DNA of 47,601 bases from positions 1 through 47,601 of the forward strand of contig NZ_VCJS01000095.1 in the NCBI RefSeq assembly GCF_005893125.1, read 5' to 3'. Positions 15,839 through 23,394 of this stretch are shown piece by piece. The notes below the pieces were generated by a model. That model made no database searches, was not told the origin of the DNA, and was given only the letters and a program-made list of their open reading frames with translations. The DNA is from Nonomuraea basaltis (GTDB lineage: Bacteria; Actinomycetota; Actinomycetes; Streptosporangiales; Streptosporangiaceae). Position numbers and translations under genes: made by a program. Numbering within the stretch: position 1 is the first letter of the stretch; each line of letters starts with the position of its first letter.

Positions 15839-17023
15839 TCAGCGGTCCGGCGGCGTGTAGAAGTCGCCCTGCGACTCGAATTTGCCACCCTTCACGACCA
15901 CCTTCTGCACCGCCCGGGTCCCGAGGTGTTTGTCGGCGCTGAAGCTCATCACCGGTGCCACGCCGGGGTCGATGTTGCCGGCCTTCTCGTAGGCGGCCAC
16001 GAGCGACTGCGAGGTGATCGGCCCCTGCACGGTCTGCGCTACCTGGACGAAGACCTTGGCCGCGGTCCATCCCCACAGGGCGATGAAGTCGGCCTGCTGC
16101 TTCGGCGCGTATTTGGCCATCGCGTCGCGGAACTCCGCCACCGACGGATCGCTGTCGATCGGCGACCTGACCAGCTGCACCGCCCTGAAGCCTTCGGCGG
16201 CGTCGCCGGCGAGGGCCAGCGTGGACGCAGCCGCGGTGGGCGCATAGCCGTAGGCGGGCACCGACAGGCCCTGCAGCTTGGCCTCCTTGAGGAAGGCCGC
16301 GGCCTCCGGCGAGGCGAGGATCAGGATGATCGCGTCGGGCTTCTTCGCCTTCACCTGAGCGATCACGGGGCTGTAGTCGGTGGACTGGAACTTGACCGAG
16401 AGAAGCTCGGCGCTCGCCCCCGGGCCGGCCTTCTGGAGAACCGGCGCCACCTGCTTGGCCACGTTGACGAACGCGGCCGGGTCGCTGTGCACCACCAGCA
16501 CCTTCTTCGCGCCGTCCTCGGCCACCCAGGCCGCCAGGGCCGCGGCCTGGTCCTCGTAGAGTGTCTGGACGCCGAACAGACCCGGACGGGGCGGCGTGTA
16601 CCAGGTCGCGGCGCCGCCGAGCTCGTTGAAGATCGGCACCTTGGACTGCTGGAGAACGAACGGGAACGTCGCCTCGCCCTGCGCGGTGCCGTTGGCGGCC
16701 ACGATGGCGACCACCTTCTCCTGGCCGACGAGTTCTCTCGCGATCTGCACCGTCTGCTGCGGGTCGAACGCGTTGTCCTTGACGATCCAGTTCACCTTGC
16801 GGCCGTTGATGCCGCCCTTGTCGTTGATCATTTTGAAGTACGCATCGGCGCCCGCGTGTTGCGGGACGCCGGAGGCGGCCACGGGACCCGTGAGCGGGTA
16901 CCAGGCGCCGATCTTGATCTCTTTGTCGTCTGCGGCATCGGAGGCACTGCCACCGCAGGCGCCCGTAGCGAGCACGAGGGCCAGGACACCGGCCATGAGA
17001 AGGGGGGTCGTACGGAAGCTCAT
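15839..17023 (-). CDS. Liv-type ABC transporter substrate-binding lipoprotein
   Basis: A 394-residue periplasmic-binding-protein-I type lipoprotein. The N-terminus is a signal peptide with lipobox LATGAC (Cys lipidated), then IKIGAWYPLTGPVAASG, NDKGGINGRKVNWIVKDNAFDP and the two-lobe Leu/Ile/Val-binding fold. It captures the imported substrate for the LivH and LivMGF permease encoded near 29-33 kb, which lacks its own binding protein. The start at 17023 gives the signal peptide; an upstream start at 17104 would run through the operator. It is first in the SnoaL-EthD-ligase-hydrolase operon, so uptake and activation are co-expressed. Confidence 0.9.
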   Translation of the reverse strand: MSFRTTPLLMAGVLALVLATGACGGSASDAADDKEIKIGAWYPLTGPVAASGVPQHAGADAYFKMINDKGGINGRKVNWIVKDNAFDPQQTVQIARELVGQEKVVAIVAANGTAQGEATFPFVLQQSKVPIFNELGGAATWYTPPRPGLFGVQTLYEDQAAALAAWVAEDGAKKVLVVHSDPAAFVNVAKQVAPVLQKAGPGASAELLSVKFQSTDYSPVIAQVKAKKPDAIILILASPEAAAFLKEAKLQGLSVPAYGYAPTAAASTLALAGDAAEGFRAVQLVRSPIDSDPSVAEFRDAMAKYAPKQQADFIALWGWTAAKVFVQVAQTVQGPITSQSLVAAYEKAGNIDPGVAPVMSFSADKHLGTRAVQKVVVKGGKFESQGDFYTPPDR

Positions 17024-17035
17024 GGGCACTCTCTC

Positions 17036-17049
17036 AACTGAGTTCAGTT
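17036..17049. promoter_or_regulatory. Shared palindromic operator, copy 3 (binding-protein operon)
   Basis: AACTGAGTTCAGTT, one mismatch. It ends 13 nt upstream of the ATG of the binding-protein gene. On the minus strand a TAGAGT -10-like hexamer (17061-17066) lies 11 nt before it, so the site covers the transcription start region. Confidence 0.8.
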
Positions 17050-17140
17050 CAGCTAACTGGACTCTAGTGCCGCACTCACGCCCGGGCAATAGCCCCGTGA
17101 ACAAACAGAAACAGTATGTCCAGGCAGGGCTAGGTATACG

Positions 17141-17154
17141 AATTGAATTCAGTT
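17141..17154. promoter_or_regulatory. Shared palindromic operator, copy 4 (alpha/beta hydrolase)
   Basis: AATTGAATTCAGTT, one mismatch. It directly follows a TAGGTATA -10-like stretch (17131-17138) of the plus-strand promoter and lies 39 nt before the ATG of the hydrolase gene. Copies 3 and 4 are about 105 nt apart in one divergent intergenic region. Confidence 0.8.
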
Positions 17155-17193
17155 ATGGTTGGCCGCCTAGGCGCTACGACGAGGAGGACACCC

Positions 17194-17889
17194 ATGTCGT
17201 TCGTTCTCATCCACGGGGCAGGCTTCGGTGCCGACTGCTGGGACGAGCTCATCCCCCACCTGGGCGCGGAAGCGCTGGCGGTCGACCTTCCGGGACGCGG
17301 GACAAGGGCGGAGATCGACCTGCGCACGGTCACCCTCGCCGACTGCGCCGAGGCGGTCCGGCAGGACGTCGAAGCGAAGGATCTGAGGGACGTGGTGCTG
17401 GTCGGTCACTCCTTCGCGGGCGTCACGGTGCCACGCGTCCTGGACCTCATGCCTGACCGGATCCGTCACGTCGTCCTTGTGTCGGGCGTGGTGCCTCCCG
17501 ACGGAACCCGGGTGCTCGACCAGATAGATCCCGACGTGCGGGTTCTGGTCGAGCAGTCCATCGCCGGCGGCGTCTACCACCAGACCCGCGAGGGCGCCGC
17601 CGCGGTGCTGTGCAACGACATGGACGAGGCGACCGCCGCGTCCGCTCTGGACCGGCTCGTCGACGACTCGGCCACTCTGCTGAGCGAGCGCGTGGATCTG
17701 AGCGGGTACGGACGCGAGCTCCCCCGCACGTATGTGCACCTCACCAGGGACCAGTGCTACGTCGAGGAGCTCCAGCAGCGATCCATCGCGCTGCTGCGGC
17801 CCGACGTCGTCGATCTCGACACCGGTCACATGGCGATGGTCAGCGCGCCCGAGAAGCTCGCCGCCGTTCTCAACGCCGTGCACGGCTGA
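17194..17889 (+). CDS. Alpha/beta hydrolase (MEKHLA/EstA-like small esterase)
   Basis: A 231-residue alpha/beta hydrolase: MSFVLIHGAGFGADCWDELI oxyanion region, VVLVGHSFAGVTVPRVL nucleophile elbow (Ser of GHSFAG) and a late His in LDTGHMAMVSAPEKLA. It resembles small esterases of the salicylate-binding-protein/methyl-esterase type; a C-C or thioester hydrolase in the pathway is equally possible. I chose the ATG at 17194 because GAGGAGG lies 6 nt upstream; a TTG at 17143 would fall inside operator copy 4. It is a single-gene unit, convergent with the TetR gene. Confidence 0.85.
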   Translation: MSFVLIHGAGFGADCWDELIPHLGAEALAVDLPGRGTRAEIDLRTVTLADCAEAVRQDVEAKDLRDVVLVGHSFAGVTVPRVLDLMPDRIRHVVLVSGVVPPDGTRVLDQIDPDVRVLVEQSIAGGVYHQTREGAAAVLCNDMDEATAASALDRLVDDSATLLSERVDLSGYGRELPRTYVHLTRDQCYVEELQQRSIALLRPDVVDLDTGHMAMVSAPEKLAAVLNAVHG

Positions 17890-17912
17890 TCGCCGTGCAC
17901 GGCTGATCGCCG
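17874..17912. repeat. 17-bp tandem duplication across hydrolase stop codon
   Basis: cgccgtgcacggctgat occurs at 17874-17890 and 17891-17907, followed by five bases of a third copy. The stop TGA lies in the first copy, so the duplication does not alter the protein. Confidence 0.8.
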
Positions 17913-17932
17913 AGCCCGCCCGGGAGCTCGGC
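17909..17932. terminator. Hairpin between convergent hydrolase and TetR genes
   Basis: GCCGAGC (17909-17915) pairs with GCTCGGC (17926-17932) around a 10-nt GC-rich loop. There is no T tract, so it is a candidate bidirectional terminator by position only. Confidence 0.4.
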
Positions 17933-18573
17933 TAGATCGCGACCATCCGCACGCAGCAGTCCTCGGTCAGCTCGCCCACGGCGGACAGCGTCACCGGGCC
18001 TCTCGGGCGGTACCACCGCCAGACGCTCACGATCATGCCGAGCATGTTCAACGCCAGCGTGTGCGCGTCACGGCGCACGAACACGCCCTCCGACATCCCC
18101 CGCTCGAGCAGCTCGGTCCAGGCGCTCTCGATGCGATGCACCAGCTCGCGAGCCGCCTGGCGTTCGGTCTCCTCCCGCTTGGAGTTGCGGGGGACCGCGA
18201 GGAGCGCGAGGTTGTTCTGCAGAATGCGCATCTGCAGCACGTCCTTCTCGGAGACCGCGTACGCGGCGCGCACCGCCGCCCGGAGCGCGTCCATGGCATT
18301 GGGCTGATCGGCCGTCGCCTTGACGAACATCTCATGCGAGCGTTGCAGCTCGAGCCGCATGATCGTGAGCAGGCAGTGGGCCTTCGACTCGAAGTAGTGG
18401 TAGAGGGCCGTCTGCCCGATGCCCACCTGATCGGCGACCGTCGACCACTTGGTGGCGTCGTAGCCGTCCTTGCCGAACTTCCCTATGGCGGCCGCCAGAA
18501 TGGCAGCTCGCTTGGATCGAGGACCCTCGTCCGGCTCCTCGATCTTCACCGCCGTCGTCTTCGCCGCAGTCAT
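17932..18573 (-). CDS. TetR-family repressor, likely regulator of the core
   Basis: A 213-residue TetR protein. The N-terminal helix-turn-helix is clear (RSKRAAILAAAIGKFGKDGY, then STVADQVGIGQTALYHYFES), and the C-terminal helical region would bind an acyl-CoA or similar inducer. The ATG at 18573 with GGGAGAGG upstream is preferred over a TTG at 18624. It is the last gene of the 12-gene operon, 80 nt after the thiolase, and is the only regulator encoded in the operator-controlled core. I therefore infer that it binds the shared AACTGAATTCAGTT palindrome and is released by a pathway intermediate. A degenerate site just upstream could allow separate autoregulation. Confidence 0.85.
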   Translation of the reverse strand: MTAAKTTAVKIEEPDEGPRSKRAAILAAAIGKFGKDGYDATKWSTVADQVGIGQTALYHYFESKAHCLLTIMRLELQRSHEMFVKATADQPNAMDALRAAVRAAYAVSEKDVLQMRILQNNLALLAVPRNSKREETERQAARELVHRIESAWTELLERGMSEGVFVRRDAHTLALNMLGMIVSVWRWYRPRGPVTLSAVGELTEDCCVRMVAI

Positions 18574-18633
18574 CACCTCTCCCGACGGGGGTGTCGGGAG
18601 GCGCCCTGGCACGCCCGAAACCAACCTGACTTG

Positions 18634-18647
18634 AACTCGATTCTATC
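18634..18647. promoter_or_regulatory. Degenerate operator-like site before TetR
   Basis: AACTCGATTCTATC keeps the left half-site TGAACT and the ATTC core, with five mismatches. It is in the 80-nt gap between the thiolase stop and the TetR start. It could be a weak autoregulatory site or chance. Confidence 0.3.
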
Positions 18648-18653
18648 CAATGA

Positions 18654-19802
18654 TCATACCCGTTCGACGATCGTGGCGTTCGCCATTCCGCCGCCCTCGC
18701 ACATGGTCTGCAGGCCGTAGCGCCCGCCGGTGCGGCGAAGCTGGTGGATCAGGGTCGTCATCAGCCGCGCCCCGGTGGCTCCCAGCGGATGGCCGAGGGC
18801 GATGGCTCCCCCGAACGCGTTGGTCCGCTCGGGCGCCGCGCCCATCTCCCTCTGCCAGGCCAGCACCACCGAGGCGAACGCCTCGTTGATCTCGATCAGG
18901 TCGATGCCGTCGATGGACAGGCCGGACCTGTCCAGGATCTTCTCGGTGGCCGGGATGGGCCCGGTGAGCATGTATATGGGGTCCGAGCCGACGACGGCCA
19001 TGCTGTGGACCCTGGCCAGCGGCGTGAGCCCATGGCGGCGCACCGCCTCCTCGGAGGCGACGAGCAGGGCGGCGGCGCCGTCCGAGATCTGGCTGGACAC
19101 CGCGGCGGTCAGCCGGCCGCCCTCGCTGAGCGCTTTCAGGCCGGCCATCTTCTCGAGGCTGGTGTCGGCCCGCGGGCCCTCGTCGGCCTCCAGCCCGAAC
19201 GCGGGCACGACCTCGTCGGCGAAGGCCCCGTCCGACCAGGCGGCGACCGCGCGCCGGTGACTCTCCAGGGCGAACCGCTCCATGTCCTCTCGCGACACGT
19301 CCCACTTCTGCGCGATCAGTTCGGCGCCGCGGAACTGTGACACCTCCTGATCTCCGAAGTGGGTCCGCCAGCCCTCACCGTCGTACGGCGTGCCCATGCC
19401 CTCACGCTCTCCGACGGTGGCCGGGCTGGCGATGGGCACCAGGCTCATGACCTCGACGCCGCCCGCGACGACGAGGTCCGCGGCGCCGGACATGACCGCC
19501 TGGGCGGCGAAGTGCACGGCCTGCTGGGAGGAGCCGCACTGCCGGTCGATGGTCGTCCCCGGCACGTGCTGGGGAAGCCCTGCGGACAGCCACGAGGTGC
19601 GGGCGATGTTCCCGGTCTGCGCGCCCATCTGGCTGACGCAGCCGAAATACACGTCGTCGACGGCGCCGGGGTCGATCCCGGTGCGGGTGACGAGCGCGCG
19701 CAGGACGTGAGCGCCCAGGTCCGCGGGATGCACCGCGCTGAGCGCTCCCTTGCGGCGGCCGACAGGGGTGCGGACGGCATCGACGATGAAGGCTTCTGCC
19801 AA
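18654..19802 (-). CDS. Acetyl-CoA acyltransferase (thiolase)
   Basis: A 382-residue thiolase with all catalytic elements: nucleophile Cys in TIDRQCGSSQQAVHFAAQ, His in GGAIALGHPLGATGARLM and the acid/base Cys in LQTMCEGGGMANATIVERV. NEAFASVVLAW is also present. It cleaves a 3-ketoacyl-CoA with CoA, releasing acetyl- or propionyl-CoA. The general pattern is close to actinobacterial FadA5/FadA6-like steroid thiolases, but that grouping is approximate. The start is TTG with GGAG about 7 nt upstream; no ATG gives a family-like N-terminus. It lies 25 nt after the crotonase in the 12-gene operon. Confidence 0.9.
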   Translation of the reverse strand: MAEAFIVDAVRTPVGRRKGALSAVHPADLGAHVLRALVTRTGIDPGAVDDVYFGCVSQMGAQTGNIARTSWLSAGLPQHVPGTTIDRQCGSSQQAVHFAAQAVMSGAADLVVAGGVEVMSLVPIASPATVGEREGMGTPYDGEGWRTHFGDQEVSQFRGAELIAQKWDVSREDMERFALESHRRAVAAWSDGAFADEVVPAFGLEADEGPRADTSLEKMAGLKALSEGGRLTAAVSSQISDGAAALLVASEEAVRRHGLTPLARVHSMAVVGSDPIYMLTGPIPATEKILDRSGLSIDGIDLIEINEAFASVVLAWQREMGAAPERTNAFGGAIALGHPLGATGARLMTTLIHQLRRTGGRYGLQTMCEGGGMANATIVERV

Positions 19803-19827
19803 GGCATTCTCCGGTTGTTCGACATGG

Positions 19828-20634
19828 TCAGGCTGGCTCGGATCGTGTGGGGAGGAACTGGGCGGGCCGCTTGCCGAGGAAGGCCGCGACGCCTTCGACG
19901 CCCTCGGGTGACGCCGCCGCCTCGGCGACGGACCGGGCCTCGCGATCGAGCTGCGCGTCGAGGCCGCCGGACAGGCCGGCGAGAACGAGCCGCCGCGTCG
20001 CCCCGAAGGCCCTGGTCGCGCCCTCCGCGAGCGTGGCGGTCACCCGTTCTGTCTCCTCCTGCAGCCGCCCGGGATCCACCACGGCGGTGACGAGCCCCAG
20101 GTCGGCCGCCTCCGGCGCGGAGATCCGGCGGTTGGTCAGCAGCAGCTCCAGCGCGCGCTTGGGGCCGAGCAACCGGGGCAGCGTCCAGGTCGTCCCGGCG
20201 TCAGGCGTGTACCCGATGCCCGTGTAGGCGAGCACGAACGTCGCGTCGGCGGACGCGATCGTGAGATCGGCGGCGGTGGCCAGCCCGACACCGGCTCCGG
20301 CGACCGCGCCGCGCACCTCCGCGACGAGCGGGGCGTCCATCGCGAGGAACGTCCGCAGCGCTTCGTGCAGGGCGTCGGTCACCTCGTTCAGGTGTTCCTT
20401 CAGCGCGTCGCCGTGGAAGGAGGAGAACTCGCGGAGGTCCCCGCCGACGCAGAAGGACCGTCCTTCGCCGCGCAGCAGGACGGCCCGGACGTCCTCGTCG
20501 AGGCAGCGCCGGGCGGCGGTCCGCAGGCCGCGCGCGAGCTCCAGGTCGATGGCGTTGCCGCGGGCGGCCCGGCGCATGACGACGTGCGCCACGTGGTCCT
20601 CGACCTCGACCGTGACGGCGGGAAGGGCGCTCAT
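19828..20634 (-). CDS. Enoyl-CoA hydratase/isomerase (crotonase), copy 1
   Basis: A 268-residue crotonase-fold protein: the oxyanion-hole strand AVLLRGEGRSFCVGGDLREFSS and the second NH donor region AEVRGAVAGAGVGLATAADLTIAS. The catalytic Glu pair of true hydratases is not obvious (GIGYTPDAGTTWTLPRLLG carries Asp), so it may be an isomerase (PaaG-like) or a hydrolase. The ATG overlaps the stop of SDR C (ATGA). The C-terminus AAFLGKRPAQF is standard for the family. Confidence 0.87.
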   Translation of the reverse strand: MSALPAVTVEVEDHVAHVVMRRAARGNAIDLELARGLRTAARRCLDEDVRAVLLRGEGRSFCVGGDLREFSSFHGDALKEHLNEVTDALHEALRTFLAMDAPLVAEVRGAVAGAGVGLATAADLTIASADATFVLAYTGIGYTPDAGTTWTLPRLLGPKRALELLLTNRRISAPEAADLGLVTAVVDPGRLQEETERVTATLAEGATRAFGATRRLVLAGLSGGLDAQLDREARSVAEAAASPEGVEGVAAFLGKRPAQFLPTRSEPA

Positions 20635-21389
20635 CGCGCCGTCCAGCCGCCGTCGACCACCAGGACCTGCCCGGTGCAGTAGGAGGAGGCGTCCGAGGCG
20701 AGGAACAGCAGGGCGCCGTCGAGCTCGCGCTCCTCCCCGGCACGGCCCAGCATGGTGTTCCTCTCGATCCACCGGCCGGATCCGGCGTCCTCGAACAGGT
20801 CCTCGGTCATCTCGGACCTGAACCAGCCCGGCGCCAGCGCGTTGACGCGTACACCGGCGCGGCCCCACTGGCCGGCCAGCTCGCGGGTCAGCCCCACCAG
20901 TCCCGCCTTGGAGGCCGCGTAGCTCGCCCCGCCGAGCGGTGCGGTGGATACCAGGGCGAGGATGGAGGCCACGTTGACGACGCTCCGGCCGGTGCCGGGG
21001 TTCTCCGTCTCCGCCATGAGCCGGGCGAGGTGGAACGGCGCCACCAGATTCACCGCCAGGACGCCGGCGAAGTCCCCCGGGCTCTCGTCCGCGGCGCGGG
21101 AGGCGCCGGCGACGCCCGCGTTGTTGACCAGGACGTCGAAGCGGCCTGTGGCCGCCAACGCCGTCTCGACCAGCCGGGCGCGATCCTCATCCCGGCCGAC
21201 GTCACAGGGCACGGGGTGGATGCGGGAGTCTCCCGCGGCCAGCTTCTCCAGCCGGTCGGCCCTGCGGGCCGCCGCGAAGACGGTGGCTCCGGCGGCCGCC
21301 AGGACCGTCGCGAAGCGGGCGCCGAGTCCCGATGAAGCGCCGGTGACCACGGCCGTCCTGCCTCGCAGGGAGAACAGGTCGCCGATCAC
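20631..21389 (-). CDS. Short-chain dehydrogenase/reductase (SDR C)
   Basis: A 252-residue classical SDR: VTGASSGLGARFA, basic residues after beta2 (AARRADRLEKL, which favours NADP), VNNAGVAGASRAA, NVASILALVSTAPLGG and SYAASKAGLVGL, ending CTGQVLVVDGGWTAR. It reduces or oxidises a hydroxy/keto intermediate. The GTG start at 21389 overlaps the stop of SDR D (GTGA). Together with SDR D it gives two dehydrogenases with possibly different cofactors in the same operon. Confidence 0.9.
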   Translation of the reverse strand: MIGDLFSLRGRTAVVTGASSGLGARFATVLAAAGATVFAAARRADRLEKLAAGDSRIHPVPCDVGRDEDRARLVETALAATGRFDVLVNNAGVAGASRAADESPGDFAGVLAVNLVAPFHLARLMAETENPGTGRSVVNVASILALVSTAPLGGASYAASKAGLVGLTRELAGQWGRAGVRVNALAPGWFRSEMTEDLFEDAGSGRWIERNTMLGRAGEERELDGALLFLASDASSYCTGQVLVVDGGWTAR

Positions 21390-22156
21390 TCCTCGACCCC
21401 GATCGGCAGAGCCAGCGCGCCGCCGTCGATGACGAGCGTCTGGCCGGTGATCCAGGACGACGCGTCCGAAGCCAGGAAGAGCGCCGCGTCGGCGACGTCC
21501 TCGGGGGTCCCCAGCCGGCGCAGCGGGAGCTTCGCGGTGAGGATGGCCTCGCGGGCCTCCCACACGGCGCGCGCCAACTCCGTCTTGATCAGGCCGGGAG
21601 CGATGGCGTTGACCCGTGCCTTCGGCCCGAGTTCGTAGGCGAGCTGGCGGGTCATGTGCATCATCGCCGCCTTGGTCGCGTTGTAGTAGCCGATGTGCGG
21701 GTCGACGATCAACCCGCCCACCGACGCGATGTTGATGACGGCACCGCCGTGCTCGGCCATCGACGCCTTCCACGCGCAACGAGTCCAGGCGATCATCCCG
21801 TACTGGTTGACCCGCACCGTCTTCTCGGCGCGCGGCAGGTCGAGGTCGATCAGGTCGCCGTAGTACGGATTGGTGGCGGCGTTGTTGACCAGGATGTCGA
21901 CCCGGCCGAACCGCTCCATCGTCTCTTCGACGCAACGCTGCGCCTGGTCCGGCTCTCCGGCGTTCGCCACGACCGTGTGCACGTCGCCGTCGGCGTCAAG
22001 CCCCAGCAGATCGGCGCGGGCGGCGGCCAGCCCCTCCGGTTTGCGCGCCGCGATGACCACGTGCGCCCCGGCAGCGCGGTAGGCCCGCGCGATGGCCCGG
22101 CCGATGCCCTGGGACCCACCGGTGATCACCGCCACCCTTTTGTCGAGCGGTTTCAT
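21386..22156 (-). CDS. Short-chain dehydrogenase/reductase (SDR D)
   Basis: A 256-residue classical SDR: ITGGSQGIGRAIARAY, AARKPEGL (basic, NADP-leaning), VNNAATNPYYGDLIDLDL, NIASVGGLIVDPHIG with YYNATKAAMMHM for Tyr/Lys, and WITGQTLVIDGGALALP. The VNNAATNPYYG loop is typical of 3-oxoacyl reductase-like SDRs in actinobacterial acyl-CoA catabolic clusters. Its ATG overlaps the stop of the ACAD11-type dehydrogenase by 4 nt. Confidence 0.9.
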   Translation of the reverse strand: MKPLDKRVAVITGGSQGIGRAIARAYRAAGAHVVIAARKPEGLAAARADLLGLDADGDVHTVVANAGEPDQAQRCVEETMERFGRVDILVNNAATNPYYGDLIDLDLPRAEKTVRVNQYGMIAWTRCAWKASMAEHGGAVINIASVGGLIVDPHIGYYNATKAAMMHMTRQLAYELGPKARVNAIAPGLIKTELARAVWEAREAILTAKLPLRRLGTPEDVADAALFLASDASSWITGQTLVIDGGALALPIGVEE

Positions 22157-23382
22157 GCCGCCTTCTCCTTCGTGTGCTTGGCCAGCTCCTGGCGGGCGAC
22201 GGTGCGCAGGTGGACCTCGTCGGGCCCGTCGGCGATGCGCAGCGCCCGGGTGATCGCGAACAACCTGGCCAGGACGGTGTCGTCGCACACCCCGGCCGCG
22301 CCGTGCGCCTGCACGGCGCGGTCGACCACCCGGTGGGCCACGTCCAGCGCGGCCACCTTGATCGCCGCGACTTCCATGCGGGCCGCCGAGTTGCCCACGG
22401 TGTCCATCAGCCACGCCGACTTCAGCACCAGCAGCCGCAACTGCTCGATCTCGATCCGGCTGCGGGCGATCCATTCCCGCACCACGCCCTGGTCGGCCAG
22501 CGGGCCGCCGAACGCCTCCCGGGTGAGCACCCGCCGGCACATGAGGTCCAGGGCCCGTTCGGCGAAACCGACCGCGCGCATGGCATAGTGCATCCGGCCG
22601 GGCCCGAGCCGTCCCTGGGCGAGCGCGAAACCCTCCCCTTCCCCGCCGAGCAGGTTGGCGGCGGGCACGCGTACGTCCTCGAAGAGCACGTCGCCGTGCC
22701 CGAGGCGGTCGGTGTAGCCGAACATGGGCAGGTCGCGCAGCACCGTGACGCCGGGGGTGTCCCTGGGGATGAGCACCATGCTCTGCCGCCGGTAGGACGG
22801 CGCGTCCGGGTCGGTCACCCCCATCAGGATGATCAGCTTGCAGTCGGGGTCGAGGATGCCCGAGGTGAACCATTTGCGGCCGTTGACGAGGTAGTGGTCG
22901 CCGTCCCGGGTGATCCGGGTGCGGATGTTGCGCGGATCGGAGCTCGCCACGTCCGGTTCGGTCATCGCGAAGCATGACCGGATCTCGGCGTCGAGCAGCG
23001 GACGCAGCCATCGCCGCCGCTGCTCGGGTGTGCCGAAGAGGGCGAGCAGCTCCATGTTCCCGGTGTCGGGGGCCGAGCAGTTGAACACCTCTGGGCCGAT
23101 GATGGAGCGGCCCATCAGCTCCGCGAGCGGGGCGTACTCCAGGTTGGTCAGCCCGGCGCCCCAGTCGCCGTGGGACATGAACAGGTTCCACAGTCCTTCG
23201 GCGCGGGCCTTCTCCTTCATTTCCCGCATCACCGGCGGCAGAGCGTGCGGGTCGTCCGCCTCGGCGATCTGCCGGTCGTACACGGCCTCGCCGGGGTACA
23301 CGTACCGGTCCATGAAGGCGGCCAGCCGATCTCGGAGCTCGCAGGCACGCGGCGAGAGGTCGAAGTCCACGATTGTCCTCAA
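22153..23382 (-). CDS. Acyl-CoA dehydrogenase, ACAD10/ACAD11 type
   Basis: A 409-residue dehydrogenase. ACAD10/11-like features are CFAMTEPDVASSDPRNI, KWFTSGILDPDCKLIILMG, LGPGRMHYAMRAVGFAERAL, WLMDTVGNSAARMEVAAIKV and RALRIADGPDEVHLRTVA. Mammalian ACAD10/11 carry an APH-fold kinase domain fused to this dehydrogenase; the kinase phosphorylates 4-hydroxyacyl-CoA and the dehydrogenase domain removes phosphate to give an enoyl-CoA, as LvaA/LvaC do separately in Pseudomonas levulinate catabolism. Here the kinase is encoded 12 nt upstream as a separate gene. Plain dehydrogenation is the alternative. The ATG at 23382 is the natural start. Confidence 0.88.
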   Translation of the reverse strand: MRTIVDFDLSPRACELRDRLAAFMDRYVYPGEAVYDRQIAEADDPHALPPVMREMKEKARAEGLWNLFMSHGDWGAGLTNLEYAPLAELMGRSIIGPEVFNCSAPDTGNMELLALFGTPEQRRRWLRPLLDAEIRSCFAMTEPDVASSDPRNIRTRITRDGDHYLVNGRKWFTSGILDPDCKLIILMGVTDPDAPSYRRQSMVLIPRDTPGVTVLRDLPMFGYTDRLGHGDVLFEDVRVPAANLLGGEGEGFALAQGRLGPGRMHYAMRAVGFAERALDLMCRRVLTREAFGGPLADQGVVREWIARSRIEIEQLRLLVLKSAWLMDTVGNSAARMEVAAIKVAALDVAHRVVDRAVQAHGAAGVCDDTVLARLFAITRALRIADGPDEVHLRTVARQELAKHTKEKAA

Positions 23383-23394
23383 TTTCTACGTTGA

